Part shown: positions 13,588 to 25,440 of the stretch, in pieces
Layout: each line of letters begins with the position of its first letter
How positions within the stretch are numbered: the first letter of the stretch is position 1
Source of the DNA: Acanthacorydalis orientalis
Lineage: Eukaryota > Arthropoda > Insecta > Megaloptera > Corydalidae
Direction of reading: 5' to 3'
Assembly: GCA_034766995.1 (NCBI GenBank)
Contig: CM068315.1
Location: 45,751,162-45,815,161 of the forward strand
Length of the DNA: 64,000 bases
The notes under the pieces: model-generated
The model's database searches: none
What the model saw: the letters and a program-made list of their open reading frames with translations, nothing else
What the model was told of the DNA's origin: nothing
Translations under genes and position numbers: made by a program

Positions 13588-14205
13588 TGTGGTCATTTGT
13601 TTATTTTATTATGCTAATGAACAATTCAATAATATCGGTCTAAGACAAAAATTACAATTGATATCAACAGGAATCGCGTAACTACATAATATTCAGATGT
13701 ATTATATCATAGCAGATTAATGAAGCAACTACAAAAAAGTTATGCTATTTAAATTAATTACATTTTATAGACTCGATGGTTCAAGTGAGATGAATACGAT
13801 GAGCCAGTCTCGAAAAAAGAAGATATTTGTCTTAATTAATATTTTTTATTTTAATTATTAATGGAGCTTATGGCATGAACAGAAATTTAATAGACGATTT
13901 ATGCATGCGTTTATAATTTAAAAGACGCTTTAAAAATTCTTTTCAAATATTTTTAATTACGAAAAATATTTTTTGAGAAATTTTGATTGTTTCATTGCTT
14001 TGGATTGTAGTAGAGATAAAAGAATTCTATTATTGAACTTATTAAGGAAAATTTTGATTATCTTTCAATAAGGATAATAGTTTTTATAGAAATATTTAAG
14101 CGATTTAATCGAATAAAATTTTAACATATTTTCTGTGAATATTAAATTCTATAAGTTTCTACTTTCTGATTATTTTATTTATTTACGTTCAATTAATAAA
14201 AATTT

Positions 14206-14229
14206 TATATATATATATATATATATATA
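14206..14229. repeat. (TA)n microsatellite
   Basis: Short TA run in otherwise plain AT-rich DNA. Confidence 0.85.
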
Positions 14230-14764
14230 AACTAGAAATTAATAAAAAGATAGTGTAAATAGTATAAAAAATATTATTAATTTTATTAATGGATATGAGA
14301 GGTTGTTTAATTTATTTGAGATTTTTTAAATTTAGTTTCAGATTAATTTAGTTTAAATTTTTGTTAAATAATATTTTTAAAAATATTTAAATGAAATGTT
14401 GACCTGAAATATTATAAAATAAAATATTTCAACGATAAAATAAATTCAATTTAGATTCATGGATTAAAAGAAAAATTATGTTACATATTTGAATATATTT
14501 TGTTAAAAATATGCAAACTATTTGACGATACAGTAAAAAAGTATTTAAAAAATGAATTGTTGTTTAATTTTATCTGATTTATGTTTATTAAAATAAGTCT
14601 AATTCTAAAGTTATTTATTAACAAGTAACTAAAGCAAATCATGAACAGAATTTAACAGTTCAGAATTAACTCTTATTTTTATGAGTAATTAAGACCTTAC
14701 GGTTGTCATAACTTATATGGTTTTATTCTTTAAGTGAATACATTAAAAATGTAACGACTATAAT

Positions 14765-14935
14765 CGTTTTTTTGAGACTCCAATCCCACGTACATACTAA
14801 GTATATGCGTGGCAGGAACATATTATTTACGAGATTTGCAGTTTCTGCAGTGATCTTGCATGCAATGAAATTGATGCACGCTGCAGTTTAATTTTTATCA
14901 CATTTTTGGATCGTTGTCTGCCCTGAATACATATA
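14765..14935. promoter_or_regulatory. Mixed-composition island 3, candidate regulatory element
   Basis: About 170 bp stand out by composition and contain CTGCAG, TTGCATGCAA-like and GATGCACGCTGCAG words, with no open frame. Proposed as conserved non-coding sequence on composition alone. Confidence 0.3.
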
Positions 14936-15613
14936 TACACATATGTACATACATATATATGATATCAATATGTTATCGCAATATGTGGCCAAATTATTCA
15001 TACCGAATGTTATTTATTATATACTTTTTCGATAAATATGCATGAACAACACACAGATTTACATATGTGTGTGCTTGAGTATATACAATTGTGTCAAGTA
15101 TCCATAAAATTTAAATGATTGAAAAATTTAAAATTACATATTATTCTTTTCTATGAATTATAAATGAAGAAATTTAAACAGAAATTATCCAGATAAACAA
15201 GAATGTCTGCAGATTATTGGTTTTGCTGATGTGTAAGTTCTATGAAATCTCTTTAAAAAATCCCAGGATATTTGCATTTTAATTAAACCATTTCTGAATA
15301 TTTATGAAATGTGTTAAGTGAGTATTCTACTTTACTTTCAAGTTGTATTTTTATTAAATTTACATAAATTAATCATAATTTTTTTCGTTTTAAATTTTAA
15401 AGTTTAAGTTTTTGGCCTAAAAATATTTCTTTTCTCCAATAATATAGATTTTTATGATTTGTATATTATAGAAAACCTTGTTTTATGTCATGTAGTAAAA
15501 TTTTAAATTATATTCATTTTAAACGAGTCAAAAAATAAGATATACTCATTTCAACTCTGCTACATTTATAAGGAAATTAAATGTAATAATTTTCAATTCT
15601 CTCTTATAGTTAT

Positions 15614-15682
<69 letters not shown>
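15614..15682. repeat. Long (TA)n microsatellite with one G interruption
   Basis: About 68 bp of TA, broken once by TATG. Confidence 0.9.
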
Positions 15683-15685
<3 letters not shown>

Positions 15686-15784
15686 AACATAATTCAACAG
15701 ATCCACTGTGAAGACATGTAGAAAATTATCAATCGTTTATAATAATATGTTATGGTGTTGACAGAAATCTTATAACATTATAAA

Positions 15785-16060
15785 TTGTACTTCGTCCGAC
15801 AAATATTTTCCATATGACAAATTAATAATATTTATGGACCTGGTACGGTATTGGCTAATTGCGCGTGTGGACATCAATTCACACATAGTTCAAATAACTG
15901 CATGTGTAGAATTATTAACTAGATTTATGAAGTAAGATGCGTGTGATGAATGTGTTTATTAATATTTCTCAATGATTTTAGTTAATTTGAATATGCACGT
16001 AATTCATTTGAACTATTTGTACAGGATGTGTTAAGGTGGCGCTATATAAATGAGAATAAC
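15785..16060. promoter_or_regulatory. Mixed-composition island 4, candidate regulatory element
   Basis: About 275 bp of more complex sequence include GGTATTGGCTAATTGCGCG (CCAAT-like word and homeodomain core) and GTGTTAAGGTGGCGC. No reading frame. Candidate enhancer of the neighbouring gene. Confidence 0.3.
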
Positions 16061-16121
16061 GTTCATTAAATGTGTTGTTGAAAATATATGAAATAAATTA
16101 CATTACTCTTTTATTTATAAG

Positions 16122-16184
<63 letters not shown>
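16122..16184. repeat. Long (TA)n microsatellite
   Basis: About 62 bp of TA. Confidence 0.9.
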
Positions 16185-16187
<3 letters not shown>

Positions 16188-16599
16188 AGTAGGAAGTGTA
16201 TGTTGTATATATTTGTATGAATGAAAAAAACTAATTAGAATTAGTATGTATGAAAGGAAGAATTGACAAATGATTTTTATTTTTGTTAATTATGTTTCTT
16301 ATTATATAAACAAGTTTGTACTATCGTTTTATATGTTTAAAAAAATATTCGTGTAGGTTTCGTATCTGCTTGATTTAAAGCACTTTTTTAATGCCATTTA
16401 AAGTTTAATGACTTTAAATTAAAGTTAATTAGAAACATAACAATAAATTCTACTTTTTTTAATGAATATGAAAATTCAAACTAACAGTTCTTTACGATAT
16501 AAATGATTCGATTTTTTTTTTAATGAAAAATAAAAAAATGTAATTATTAATATTTAGAAACTATTTTAGTATATATATACACGAGAGAAAGATATATAT

Positions 16600-16900
16600 T
16601 TGTGCTATTTTTCGACTGGATAGGTAATGTTATTTCACAGACAGTACAATTACATACCCGCAAGCAACTGTCGGCAAAGTCGAGACCAATACTACCGCCG
16701 CAGTTGCGCTGACTATTAATCAATCAACGTATGCACATGTGCGTCAAAATCATTTCAGCGGGTCAATTTAATTGTGTATGTGGTCAACGTGTTGATTAAG
16801 TCTTGCCCAAGAACAGTAATCATCAACTAAAGGTATCATCGATCAAAACGTTTCAGCCACGTGCCCATGTTCAAACGTATACTTTTGAACACAATTGTTT
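16600..16900. promoter_or_regulatory. Mixed-composition island 5, candidate enhancer
   Basis: One of the most GC-rich non-coding stretches here, with many CpG (ACTACCGCCGCAGTTGCGC). It contains TTAATCAATCAACG, a CACGTG E-box, CATGTTCAAACG and ATCGATCAAAACG. No coding frame of quality. The density of distinct transcription-factor-like words makes it a leading enhancer candidate in the 3' flank. Confidence 0.4.
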
Positions 16901-17030
16901 GTTATAATTTATATATTGGGGTATGATTCATTAGATAAATCAATGCAGTGAGGGTGAGGGTGTTGTGTGTTGTTTAATTTTGGTCAAATGTATTTTAAAC
17001 GAATATTAATGTTATAATTATCACTGAGAC

Positions 17031-17478
17031 TCGTGGTGTCAAACTCATATATGAACACGAGCCACCAAATCAGTCTGTGGGCCGGAGACAAAAAAAGTCA
17101 TCCAAAAAAAATTTAGCGAACGAAAAAAGGTCTTTTATTTATATTCGAAAGTAATACATTTAAGGTATACATTTATTTTTTCTTCAATGAATTTATAAAA
17201 ATTAAAAAAAATGTATATATTAATTTTAGGTATTATTATCAAATGTTATAACGAAATTTTAAATTAGAAAAATTACGATGAATATATCGGTGATCACAAA
17301 AAGGTGTTCCTTTCAATACACTTCAATTATTTGTAATGTTTTAGAAACGTACTTTATATATTTTTTTAATTCCATTTTATTTTTTTAATAAAAACAAATT
17401 CAAGATTTGGGCCGCGGACCACATTCTAGGGTCTTGCGGGATCCATGCGGACCGGAAGCCACGTGATTGACACCACTG
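17031..17478. mobile_element. hAT-like non-autonomous element
   Basis: The ends are inverted: GTGGTGTCAA near the left edge and TTGACACCAC near the right edge, with GGGCCGG/GGGCCGCGG GC-rich segments just inside, a layout known for hAT-superfamily non-autonomous elements. Flanking octamers ACTGAGAC and ACTTAGAT match at 6 of 8 positions, as expected for an aged 8-bp target duplication. The middle is AT-rich and non-coding. About 448 bp. Confidence 0.65.
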
Positions 17479-17607
17479 ACTTAGATTGTATTTTATGAGA
17501 ATTACTGATCTTTTAAGAAAAATAAATTTAGTTAAAGTAGCATTTTGTTTTATATACTATTGCGAGATTATTAAATATTTAAGATAATCACTCTTATAAT
17601 AATACAA

Positions 17608-17609
<2 letters not shown>

Positions 17610-17655
<46 letters not shown>
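17610..17655. repeat. (CA)n/(TA)n microsatellite
   Basis: A short CACACA run continues into about 42 bp of TA. Confidence 0.9.
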
Positions 17656-17658
<3 letters not shown>

Positions 17659-17699
17659 TGTACATAACATCTATATGCAAAATAAAAATTAACACCTAT

Positions 17700-18542
17700 T
17701 GTTCAGCACATATTGTTCAGCACACATTTTTTTAAAATCATGTATTTAGGGTACAAAGTGTGACTATAAAATTTCGTAACTTCTCATGAAAACAGTGTTT
17801 GTATGTAAATAAATGCAAATTTCAATTATATAATGTAAGTTGGATAATTAATAAAATATATATTTTACTGCTTTGCAAAAATTTGTCATTTTTTGATTAA
17901 TTACAAACGTAAAAACTTTTATAACGAATGTTTGATAAATTATTTATTATTTACCGATAAGACAATATTGTAGAATGATATTTTTTACTTCATAAATAAG
18001 ACAAATATCCATAATAAATTAAATATACTATGATTATTCTCTATTGATCTTAACCAATTTAATTAGCGCATTTTTAGTTTTCAATTATGCATTTAAATTA
18101 TTAATAAATTGTATTGAGTATTATTTTTAAAAATATATTTTGTATATTACTTTTACAAAAACCTGCTAATATATTTTTCAATAATAATATCACAAAAAAC
18201 TAAACGGTATTCGTCAATTTTTTATCTAAGAACCAACAAAACACGATATAAAACCATTGAATATAGTTAAGACTAGTTAAACTGTAGATCAAACGTCAGG
18301 AAATATAATAACGTATTGTTATTTTAATAGAAAAAAATATTCTTTACAGTATTATATATTGTTTTTTTTTCAATTGTTATTAAGTATTATCATTATTGTC
18401 TTATTATTAAAATGAGATTTATGTATTTATGCTCCTGGCAAAATTTTATACTCTTCAGAGGAAACGTTTTATCATATCTTGATTTAAATATGTTGATGAC
18501 TTAATTTATTATTTCGTATGTATTATTGTTAAAGCGAACCAT

Positions 18543-18591
<49 letters not shown>

Positions 18592-19467
18592 AGGTAATTT
18601 CATGTAGAAATATATTTTCTTTTAAAATAATTTTAATTTGTTGAATAAAAAAGTTAAAAAAAATACTTAAGAGTATTAATCTTGTTATGTCAAGAATTGA
18701 AATTAAATCTTGATATTCGTATAGTTAAAAAACTTACAAATATTCGGTTTTTACGAATAAATATTATTAGTAATTAAATATTAATATTTTATTTTTTATA
18801 TGTAAGGACAGTCAGATAAATTCATTATTATTTTTTTAACGTATGAAATTAAAATATGTATATTATCACTTTTCAAAAAGAAATTATTATCCTTTACTCT
18901 AATTATTAAAATATTATATGCAAAGATCAAGTGAGAGATTGATATTAAAAGTATAAAAACACAACTTAAGAGCCTGAAATGAAAATTATTTAAAACACTT
19001 TACTTTGATCATTTATTAATTTTCACTGATCGATAAAGATAAATATTAGATATATTATATATTAATTCTCAAAAAACTAAAAAGTAAAATATTAAATAAG
19101 TGATGTAAATCATAATATGAAAAATGATATCGAATTATAAAAATATTTTAAATTCATAAAAGTAGTTACTTTTATGCCAGTCAAACGATTGCGTACATAA
19201 TTTAAACTTTGCCTTTTTACTTTATATGAAATAAATATGTTTCTAAATAAAAATAAATATTATATATATATATATACATACATACATACATATCTACTTA
19301 TCTGTAACCATGGAGGTAAATACATTTATAAAATGTGATTTTCATGATAACATGTAAAAAGACGCGTTTTTTATTGTAGTGAAATATCGTAACTGTGTTT
19401 TTCCAGTAAGATTTATAATTTGTATCTAAAGCTGACTATATCTTTAGTCACTAAACTAGCTACCGGT

Positions 19468-19471
<4 letters not shown>
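17700..19471. other. AT-rich intergenic DNA, no gene seen
   Basis: Apart from a (TA)n tract at 18542-18590 and a 14-bp direct repeat of ATTGTTCAGCACA at about 17698-17727, nothing stands out. Confidence 0.55.
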
Positions 19472-19508
<37 letters not shown>

Positions 19509-19712
19509 GTTCTAAGTACATGATTGTTTTTAAGGGCGTAAACAATGTTTATACAGTGCTATACAGATACAAAAAATTAATATTTACTATAAATCTACTA
19601 TATATATATATACAATACTAAATTATAAGCACTTGATTATTTTTTATGTGCATAAAAAATGTTTATAAAATGCTACCCAGATACAAAATTATCAAAATGT
19701 ACTCTAAATCTA
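19472..19712. repeat. Tandem duplication of a 92-bp unit, each copy preceded by (TA)n
   Basis: Copy 1 (about 19506-19597) and copy 2 (about 19621-19712) share the order TCTAAGTACATGATT / TATAAGCACTTGATT, AATGTTTATA, TGCTA, CAGATACAAA and TCTAAATCTA-like words. Each follows a TA tract. Divergence is substantial, so the duplication is old. Confidence 0.75.
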
Positions 19713-20029
19713 ATCTTCTTCAAAATAAACAAAATATGATACATGATATTTTATTTCTGGGTTACTGATATTATTGTCATCTTTATAGAAATATAGTAAT
19801 TTAAATAATGTAATTTTATATCTAAATATAATCTTATAATTTTAAGTATTTTACTCATACGATAGACTAAATTATGCAATATAAAATAACATGTACATCG
19901 ATTTATATAACTGTAATTGATAAATTTATATTATATATATATATACACATACAAACATTTTTATATTGGATATTTGAATGTAGAAAAAATGGACACTTAC
20001 ATAGATTCATCGTTCTAAGTGAAAAAATG

Positions 20030-20415
20030 CAACGCATGAAATGTGAGGCGCCCTGTGTCCATTACACTTATAGTTCATTAGACATGCTACATGTTATACA
20101 TTGAACAAAATTGTATTCGACTGTGCTTATTGCCGACTTGATAGCTGACTGTCAGGACGTATAAAGGATTTATTCACGCTTAGTTAATGGCGCAAAAGAT
20201 GTACACAACAGCTGACTAAAAGGTGTTGTGGGTATCATATAAGTTCAGGCTATTATGTGATGATAATAGATTCAATGTAACATGAAAGAGTATAGAAGAA
20301 GTCTGTTGGTAAACTGATGGCTCGTGCTAGGCGGTGGGTATTAACATAAGACATCGAAGAATTAGATAAAAATAGCTGTCTCATGCCTGTTGTCGATCAT
20401 ATTGTGTTTGAAGAG
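20030..20415. promoter_or_regulatory. Mixed-composition island 6, candidate enhancer about 2.7 kb beyond the gene end
   Basis: About 385 bp of complex sequence include GAGGCGCCCTG, GCTAGGCGGTGGG, GTCAGGACGTATAAAGG and CAGCTGAC. No good open frame. As the closest large island downstream of the stop codon it is a plausible 3' enhancer. Confidence 0.38.
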
Positions 20416-20489
20416 TACCTACGTGTTACTAGTGATTTTTTTACACTCCGTAAAAATGTTTTTTGAATTTTCATATTCTTAAATGTAGT

Positions 20490-20492
20490 AAA

Positions 20493-20523
<31 letters not shown>

Positions 20524-20559
20524 ACATGTAATATATATATATATATATATATATATGTA

Positions 20560-20593
<34 letters not shown>

Positions 20594-20604
20594 GTATACA
20601 TGTA

Positions 20605-20639
<35 letters not shown>

Positions 20640-20668
20640 ATATATATATATATATATGTATGTATATA
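20490..20668. repeat. Higher-order (TA)n array with ATGTATACAT spacers
   Basis: Successive TA blocks of about 28-34 bp are separated by palindromic TGTATACATGTAA or TGTATACATATAA words, giving a periodic array of roughly 55 bp units over about 180 bp. Apparent reading frames are repeat artefacts. Confidence 0.85.
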
Positions 20669-21402
20669 TACAATTGTATAACAATTTTGTTAATAGATGA
20701 AATGCAATAAATAATAAACAATGGTTATTTAAAAAGAACTGCACGTTTGTTTCTATAAATAAAAGTATGTAATCTTACTAGTTGAAAATCAAGTAGAGAA
20801 TTTATGTAATAGTAATTTTAGATTAGGTTTCAATATTCTTATCTAAATATTTATTATTTGAATGGTAATTTATTTATTTAACTATTATTTAGATGATCCA
20901 CTAATAATTTTGATATTTTTTTAAGAATAGAATCAATATTTTTTCGTAAAATAAAAATATATTTATAATTATATACAAGTATTTGTAAAATTTTACTTAA
21001 CACGGCTGTGCTTTTTCTTTAATATAAGTAAATAGGTAGTTAGAAAATACAGTGAAAGAACAAAGTAAACATCAGTTAAAACGAATTAGTTGTACTGGTT
21101 TAAAAACAACTTCAAGTATTATTTCTACATTTAATTTGTAAATATAAATTGTTTAATAAATATATTGGTACTTTTATGAACTTTTTTCATCACTTGGCAA
21201 ATGAATACAAATTATTTCATGAAATATTGTATATACCACAAAATTAATGAAAATATATGGTTTTATTGTTGTTTTTTTAATATATAACTGTTGGTAGTGT
21301 TTGGTGAAACTAAAGAATTAATATTAGAATTACGAAATTCATGCTAATATTGAAAGCAATTTTTAAAATTAAAGAAAATCAGATGTTATTATATTAACAC
21401 AT

Positions 21403-21404
<2 letters not shown>

Positions 21405-21460
<56 letters not shown>
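21405..21460. repeat. (CA)n/(TA)n microsatellite
   Basis: ACACAC run followed by about 40 bp of TA. Confidence 0.9.
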
Positions 21461-21539
21461 GAATGATGTAATAAATGAAAAACAATAAAAATATATAATA
21501 ATGAAGCAATTAATAATGATCTTATCTTGTGTCAAATTA

Positions 21540-21815
21540 TAATAAGACACAATTCAACCGTGTTCAGTAAAATGAGATCCATCTTATAAGATGAGTAAAT
21601 TAAGACTGTGTATTAATTACAACGTATCTACACGTTCTCACGTCATTAAAAGGAGTCTATATAGCGTATATGTGTAATGAACTCGGATCAATAAGAAATC
21701 CGGTGCGGCCTTAAAAATTTTATTGATTCGATAACAATAGAGCCGTTGTATTGAGTTAATTACTTGCCATTGTTTGAACGTAAGTGAACTAACAGCATGG
21801 TTAATCGATAAAAAG
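21540..21815. promoter_or_regulatory. Mixed-composition island 7, candidate enhancer
   Basis: About 275 bp contain AACTCGGATC, CCGGTGCGGCC, TTGATTCGATAACAATAG and GCCATTGTTTG (SOX-like cores in the last two) and GGTTAATCGAT. No open frame. It lies about 1.3 kb beyond the stop codon. Confidence 0.38.
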
Positions 21816-22472
21816 TTTTAGAATATAATAAGAATTATTGACTTTTGTACGTACTTATACACACGCACACGTACATATGCACGCACAAATACACACACCA
21901 CCTATATATATATATATATATATTAATATGTAAGTATTTCGGTTAAGATTGTCGATGGAAATAATTATAGTCATTGTCTAATAACCTGCAAATACTTATT
22001 AGAAATCTAAAAAATGGAAATACGATTTTTCAAACATAGAAATTTATGAACATTAAATTTTAGTTTCTTTTTAAAACTTGTGTATTCAAATAAAACTGTG
22101 TGTTAAAATGTTTTTAATTGCTGGTTTTCATATGTAAATAAGTTTTTTTGTAATTATCAGTTAATTGATTTCGATAATGTCAACTCCCTGAAAAAGAATT
22201 CTTAAATATATATTTTCCTAAACTATATCTATAAATTTGCTAATAATTCGAATAAAAACGTTTTTCAAAAAATTGTAATACTGATTCAAATTTCAGACAA
22301 TATGTTTTAAAAAATGACCAATTTAATCCGTTTTCAAAACAGAAAGTATATTGTTTTAATCAATTTTTAATTTAACTGAATACAATCTTGAGTTTAATCA
22401 TGAAGTATTCTATGGCCGTATTTTGTGGTTTGCAATTATAGCATACATAACATATCTACACACATACACACA

Positions 22473-22502
22473 CCTATATATATATATATATATATATATG
22501 CA
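22473..22502. repeat. (TA)n microsatellite
   Basis: Short TA run after a CACACA segment, near the likely 3' end of the gene. Confidence 0.85.
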
Positions 22503-22549
22503 TGCATGTATTTAAAAAATTGAGTTTTTTACTTGCAAATCATTAAAAT

Positions 22550-23091
22550 ACTTCGATTTAAGATGTTTCTATTAAATGTTAACTGGTTTAGATTTATTTT
22601 TCATTCTTTGTGATCTCTTATGAAATATAAAAGAAAATGTTGATAAAATGTTTGATACCTTCGGATGTGAACGTTATAAAAACTATGTAGTATTATAATT
22701 GAAAGTCCAAAAGTAAACTTTTAAATATTTTATTGTATTGATGCATTTGAAACACAAACTAAAAACATAATTTTGATTTACATCAAAATTCATATCTGTA
22801 AAAACAAACACTGTTCTATTTAAAACAAAAAAAAATATTAAAAATAATTAATTAACTTTATTTTACCAATTTGGTATATGCAACTGAAGACGTTATATAC
22901 TTTTTTGAAAAAAAAAACTATCTTCAAAGTAAACAAAAATAACTAACGTATTTTACAGTTTATAGAATGTCTTTCTTTGTACAAATGTACACATTGTAAC
23001 CCATCACAAAATATCCAACAACTTAAATAAAAAAAAATCCACTATATTATATGTTTTTACTTGATAAGCACTCCGAAAATCTCCATATAAA
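22550..23091 (-). other. Probable 3' UTR of the knirps-family gene
   Basis: This AT-rich stretch directly follows the TGA stop. On the minus strand, AATAAA hexamers occur at about 22857-22862, 22728-22733 and 22593-22598, any of which could be the poly(A) signal. No reading frame continues. The true end is not resolved. Confidence 0.45.
22857..22862 (-). terminator. Candidate poly(A) signal AATAAA, nearest to the stop codon
   Basis: A canonical AATAAA on the minus strand lies about 230 bases after the stop codon. In such AT-rich DNA the hexamer is frequent by chance, so this is only the first of several possible sites. Confidence 0.3.
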
Positions 23092-24111
23092 TCACACTTT
23101 TGTCGTCAAGTCGAGAGGCGTTGGTCTTATCAACTTTAATCTCTTGAACTCTCTTTCCTCATCAGTGCAGTCACTTTCTTCGTGATCTGCGTCACTGGCA
23201 TCTACGTCATCATCAACTGTAGAGCAATTTGTAGGAGATGCGACAGAATTAACACTGTTAGCCGGCGAAGAAGCGCGTTCACTGCACCCTTTCATACTTA
23301 AATCCATAGGATCATCTTGAATCGGAGAACAAGGTGGTATTACTGAAGGAATTGACCTTGGAGAAATTTGTTCAGGTGTAGGACTTCGTTGTGATTGAAG
23401 AACTGCATCTAAGAATACTCTTTTACTAAATGCTTCAGCAACTCCTGGGTTGTGATTCCGAACTAATTTAGAGTTATTATTAAGAGCCGCTGCTGTTGCA
23501 GCAGGCTGCAACAGTCCTGGATAGAGTGGCGGATATCCAGGTGGAAATAGTAGACCCGGTGGGGGTAGAAAATGTGGCGGTATTAAACCCGGAAATAGTG
23601 GTATCGCTCTTCTTGCATCATTGATTTCAACTGAAGAATCTGAATTGTGTGACTCGGGAGAACTGACTGACGGACTAGCTGAATGTTTATAATCGTCAAG
23701 ACCTAACAGGAGCAATTCTTCTTTTGTACGAGGCAGATGATGTAGTAAATGACTATGTGGGAATTGTGGTGGGCCCAGTAGACTTAATCCTGCAAGACTT
23801 GGATGATGAGGTGGTGGTGTTTTATGCTGACCCCCTGTCGGGCTTCCATGGCCTGTTTGTGCTGCTGTACTTGCTTGTTGTGCTGCCTGTTGCGCTGCTG
23901 CTTGCTGTTGTTCTTGTAGTAAGCAATGAATTTTGAACCAGTTGGATCTACGGCCGTAACGGGAACCACTTTTTGACATCCCGACTAGAAGACATTTTCG
24001 CAAACGACACGCTTTACAAGCTGTTCGATTCTTTTTATTGATCACACATTCACCGTTATTTTTACATTCCGAAATCGAACTGAGATTGTTGTACGACCGG
24101 CCGAAAAATGA
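23092..24111 (-). CDS. knrl: Knirps-family nuclear receptor, last coding exon (zinc finger 2, Kni box, repressor region)
   Basis: The exon encodes residues 27-365 plus the stop codon and begins directly after a TTTGTTACAG acceptor. Residues 27-66 complete the DNA-binding domain: SFFGRSYNN, then Cys42, Cys48, Cys58 and Cys61 as zinc finger 2, ending in the recognisable CKACRLRKC. Residues 72-91 ([20 protein letters not shown]) are the Kni box that marks NR0A proteins. A Gln/Ala tract (94-111), a Ser/Pro region (170-186), a Pro/Leu/Phe-rich tract (196-229) and an acidic stretch (326-347) follow. PMDLSMK at 294-300 matches the CtBP-binding motif known from Drosophila Knirps. PLDLTTK at 358-364 is a second PxDLxxK-like motif. 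There is no ligand-binding domain, as is normal for the family. The protein is expected to be a nuclear, DNA-binding repressor in embryonic patterning and, in flies, tracheal and wing-vein development; those roles are known from relatives, not shown here. The predicted protein is 365 residues. Eagle is the main alternative identity. Confidence 0.95.
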   Translation of the reverse strand, partial: SFFGRSYNNLSSISECKNNGECVINKKNRTACKACRLRKCLLVGMSKSGSRYGRRSNWFKIHCLLQEQQQAAAQQAAQQASTAAQTGHGSPTGGQHKTPPPHHPSLAGLSLLGPPQFPHSHLLHHLPRTKEELLLLGLDDYKHSASPSVSSPESHNSDSSVEINDARRAIPLFPGLIPPHFLPPPGLLFPPGYPPLYPGLLQPAATAAALNNNSKLVRNHNPGVAEAFSKRVFLDAVLQSQRSPTPEQISPRSIPSVIPPCSPIQDDPMDLSMKGCSERASSPANSVNSVASPTNCSTVDDDVDASDADHEESDCTDEEREFKRLKLIRPTPLDLTTKV

Positions 24112-24129
24112 CTGTAACAAAGAAAGTAT

Positions 24130-24720
24130 TCATTATTTTTTATGTTTGTGTACGTAAGTTGAAATAAATCAGGTTAATCATTTTTATGACTTAAAATTTA
24201 ATTAAATGTCGAGAAATTTCAACAGGTTAGTTATACATTATGATAATTTGATTGAAATCTATTACTCGTCGTTTAATCAGTATGTATGTTAATATATAAA
24301 AGTATTTATTTGTAAAGTATATAGAAATATATTTTGTGAACGAAAAATTTACAACGAAATTAATTTCCAGATATCTCAAAACAATAATAATAACAATAAA
24401 ATTTTATTAAACATCGCAAAATAGTCGACAAATTTGAAATAACTATATTATAGACAAAATATCAAAAATAATAATATGTATTTCGCAGAAAACTAATTTA
24501 AATTTTTTAATTTAATTAGTAGCCACATATAAATTACTTTGTAACTGTTTTAACGATAATATTTATATTAATATACTTAAAATCTTTGAACATATTTATA
24601 ATTACAAAAAAAATTAATTGAAATCTTTAGAGTAAGAAAAACAATTATGTACATAATTTTAATAAACTTGGCCTCATAAGATATTTTTATAAATATCTTA
24701 AATGATACTAATTCGTTTTA
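24130..24720. other. Intron sequence next to exon B, nothing seen
   Basis: Plain AT-rich intron with no further exon signal, transposon end or island. Confidence 0.6.
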
Positions 24721-24724
24721 GACA

Positions 24725-24910
24725 AATGCACATTTAAGGAAAACCTTGTACTCAAAAGCAGACGTTCTGCATAGAAAAATCGTTATAAGATTTAAGGAAA
24801 GACATAACGTGATAACATCGCGGGAAGTTGAAACAGGAGGTCAAACGTATCTTAACATAAATGTGGAAGGATACGCCAAAGAAATATTATTGTGTTTCGT
24901 CATTTATCGT
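24725..24910. promoter_or_regulatory. Intronic mixed-composition island 8
   Basis: About 185 bp contain AAGGAAAACCTTG, CGCGGGAAGTTGAAACAGG and AGGTCAAACG (a nuclear-receptor-like AGGTCA half-site). No open frame. Candidate intronic enhancer on composition and position. Confidence 0.33.
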
Positions 24911-25397
24911 ATCTAATTTTTTAAGTTCAGGAAAAGCTAATATATTATTAATTGTGATTTTTATATATTTTTTTGTACTTGATTGAAATGATTATATTTA
25001 TATTTACAATACAAAATAAATTTAGTTTTTGATAATATTGTACGGTTTAATTTTTTTATATCTGTATTTATTGAATTTTTTAATTTTTTAAAAATATTAT
25101 ACATTGTATACAACAAATAATATTGACTCAAATAAACATTTCTTAAATCAGTAGGAATAACTTTAAATTTAACTTTGATATGTTTTTTTTTTAATTTTCT
25201 AAATACTAGATTTCATATAAAAAATTGATTTAAAAATCTGTTTTCGAGTTATATAGCTAACAGAAGATAAAAATGAGTCATAGTGATAATATATTTGTGA
25301 TTAAAAGTTAAGTATATAACATTTATGAGGTAAACATTCTGAGTTTAAAGATACAAATATAAAATTTATCATTTTTTTAGAAAAACGTTAATAGATT

Positions 25398-25398
<1 letters not shown>

Positions 25399-25430
<32 letters not shown>

Positions 25431-25440
25431 TAGATAGATA
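25399..25440. repeat. (TA)n/(GATA)n microsatellite beside a MITE
   Basis: TA run ending in three GATA units directly before MITE copy 2. Confidence 0.85.

Noticed and set aside
17698..17727. Short direct repeat ATTGTTCAGCACA as a transposon target duplication
   Set aside because: The copies are adjacent with nothing between them, so a small slippage duplication is enough.
20490..20668. CRISPR-like array of repeated spacers
   Set aside because: Units are simple TA repeats with short palindromic words, and the window is eukaryotic.
23724..23936. 70-codon plus-strand frame inside exon B
   Set aside because: It is the antisense shadow of the Gln/Ala- and His/Pro-coding part of the receptor exon.
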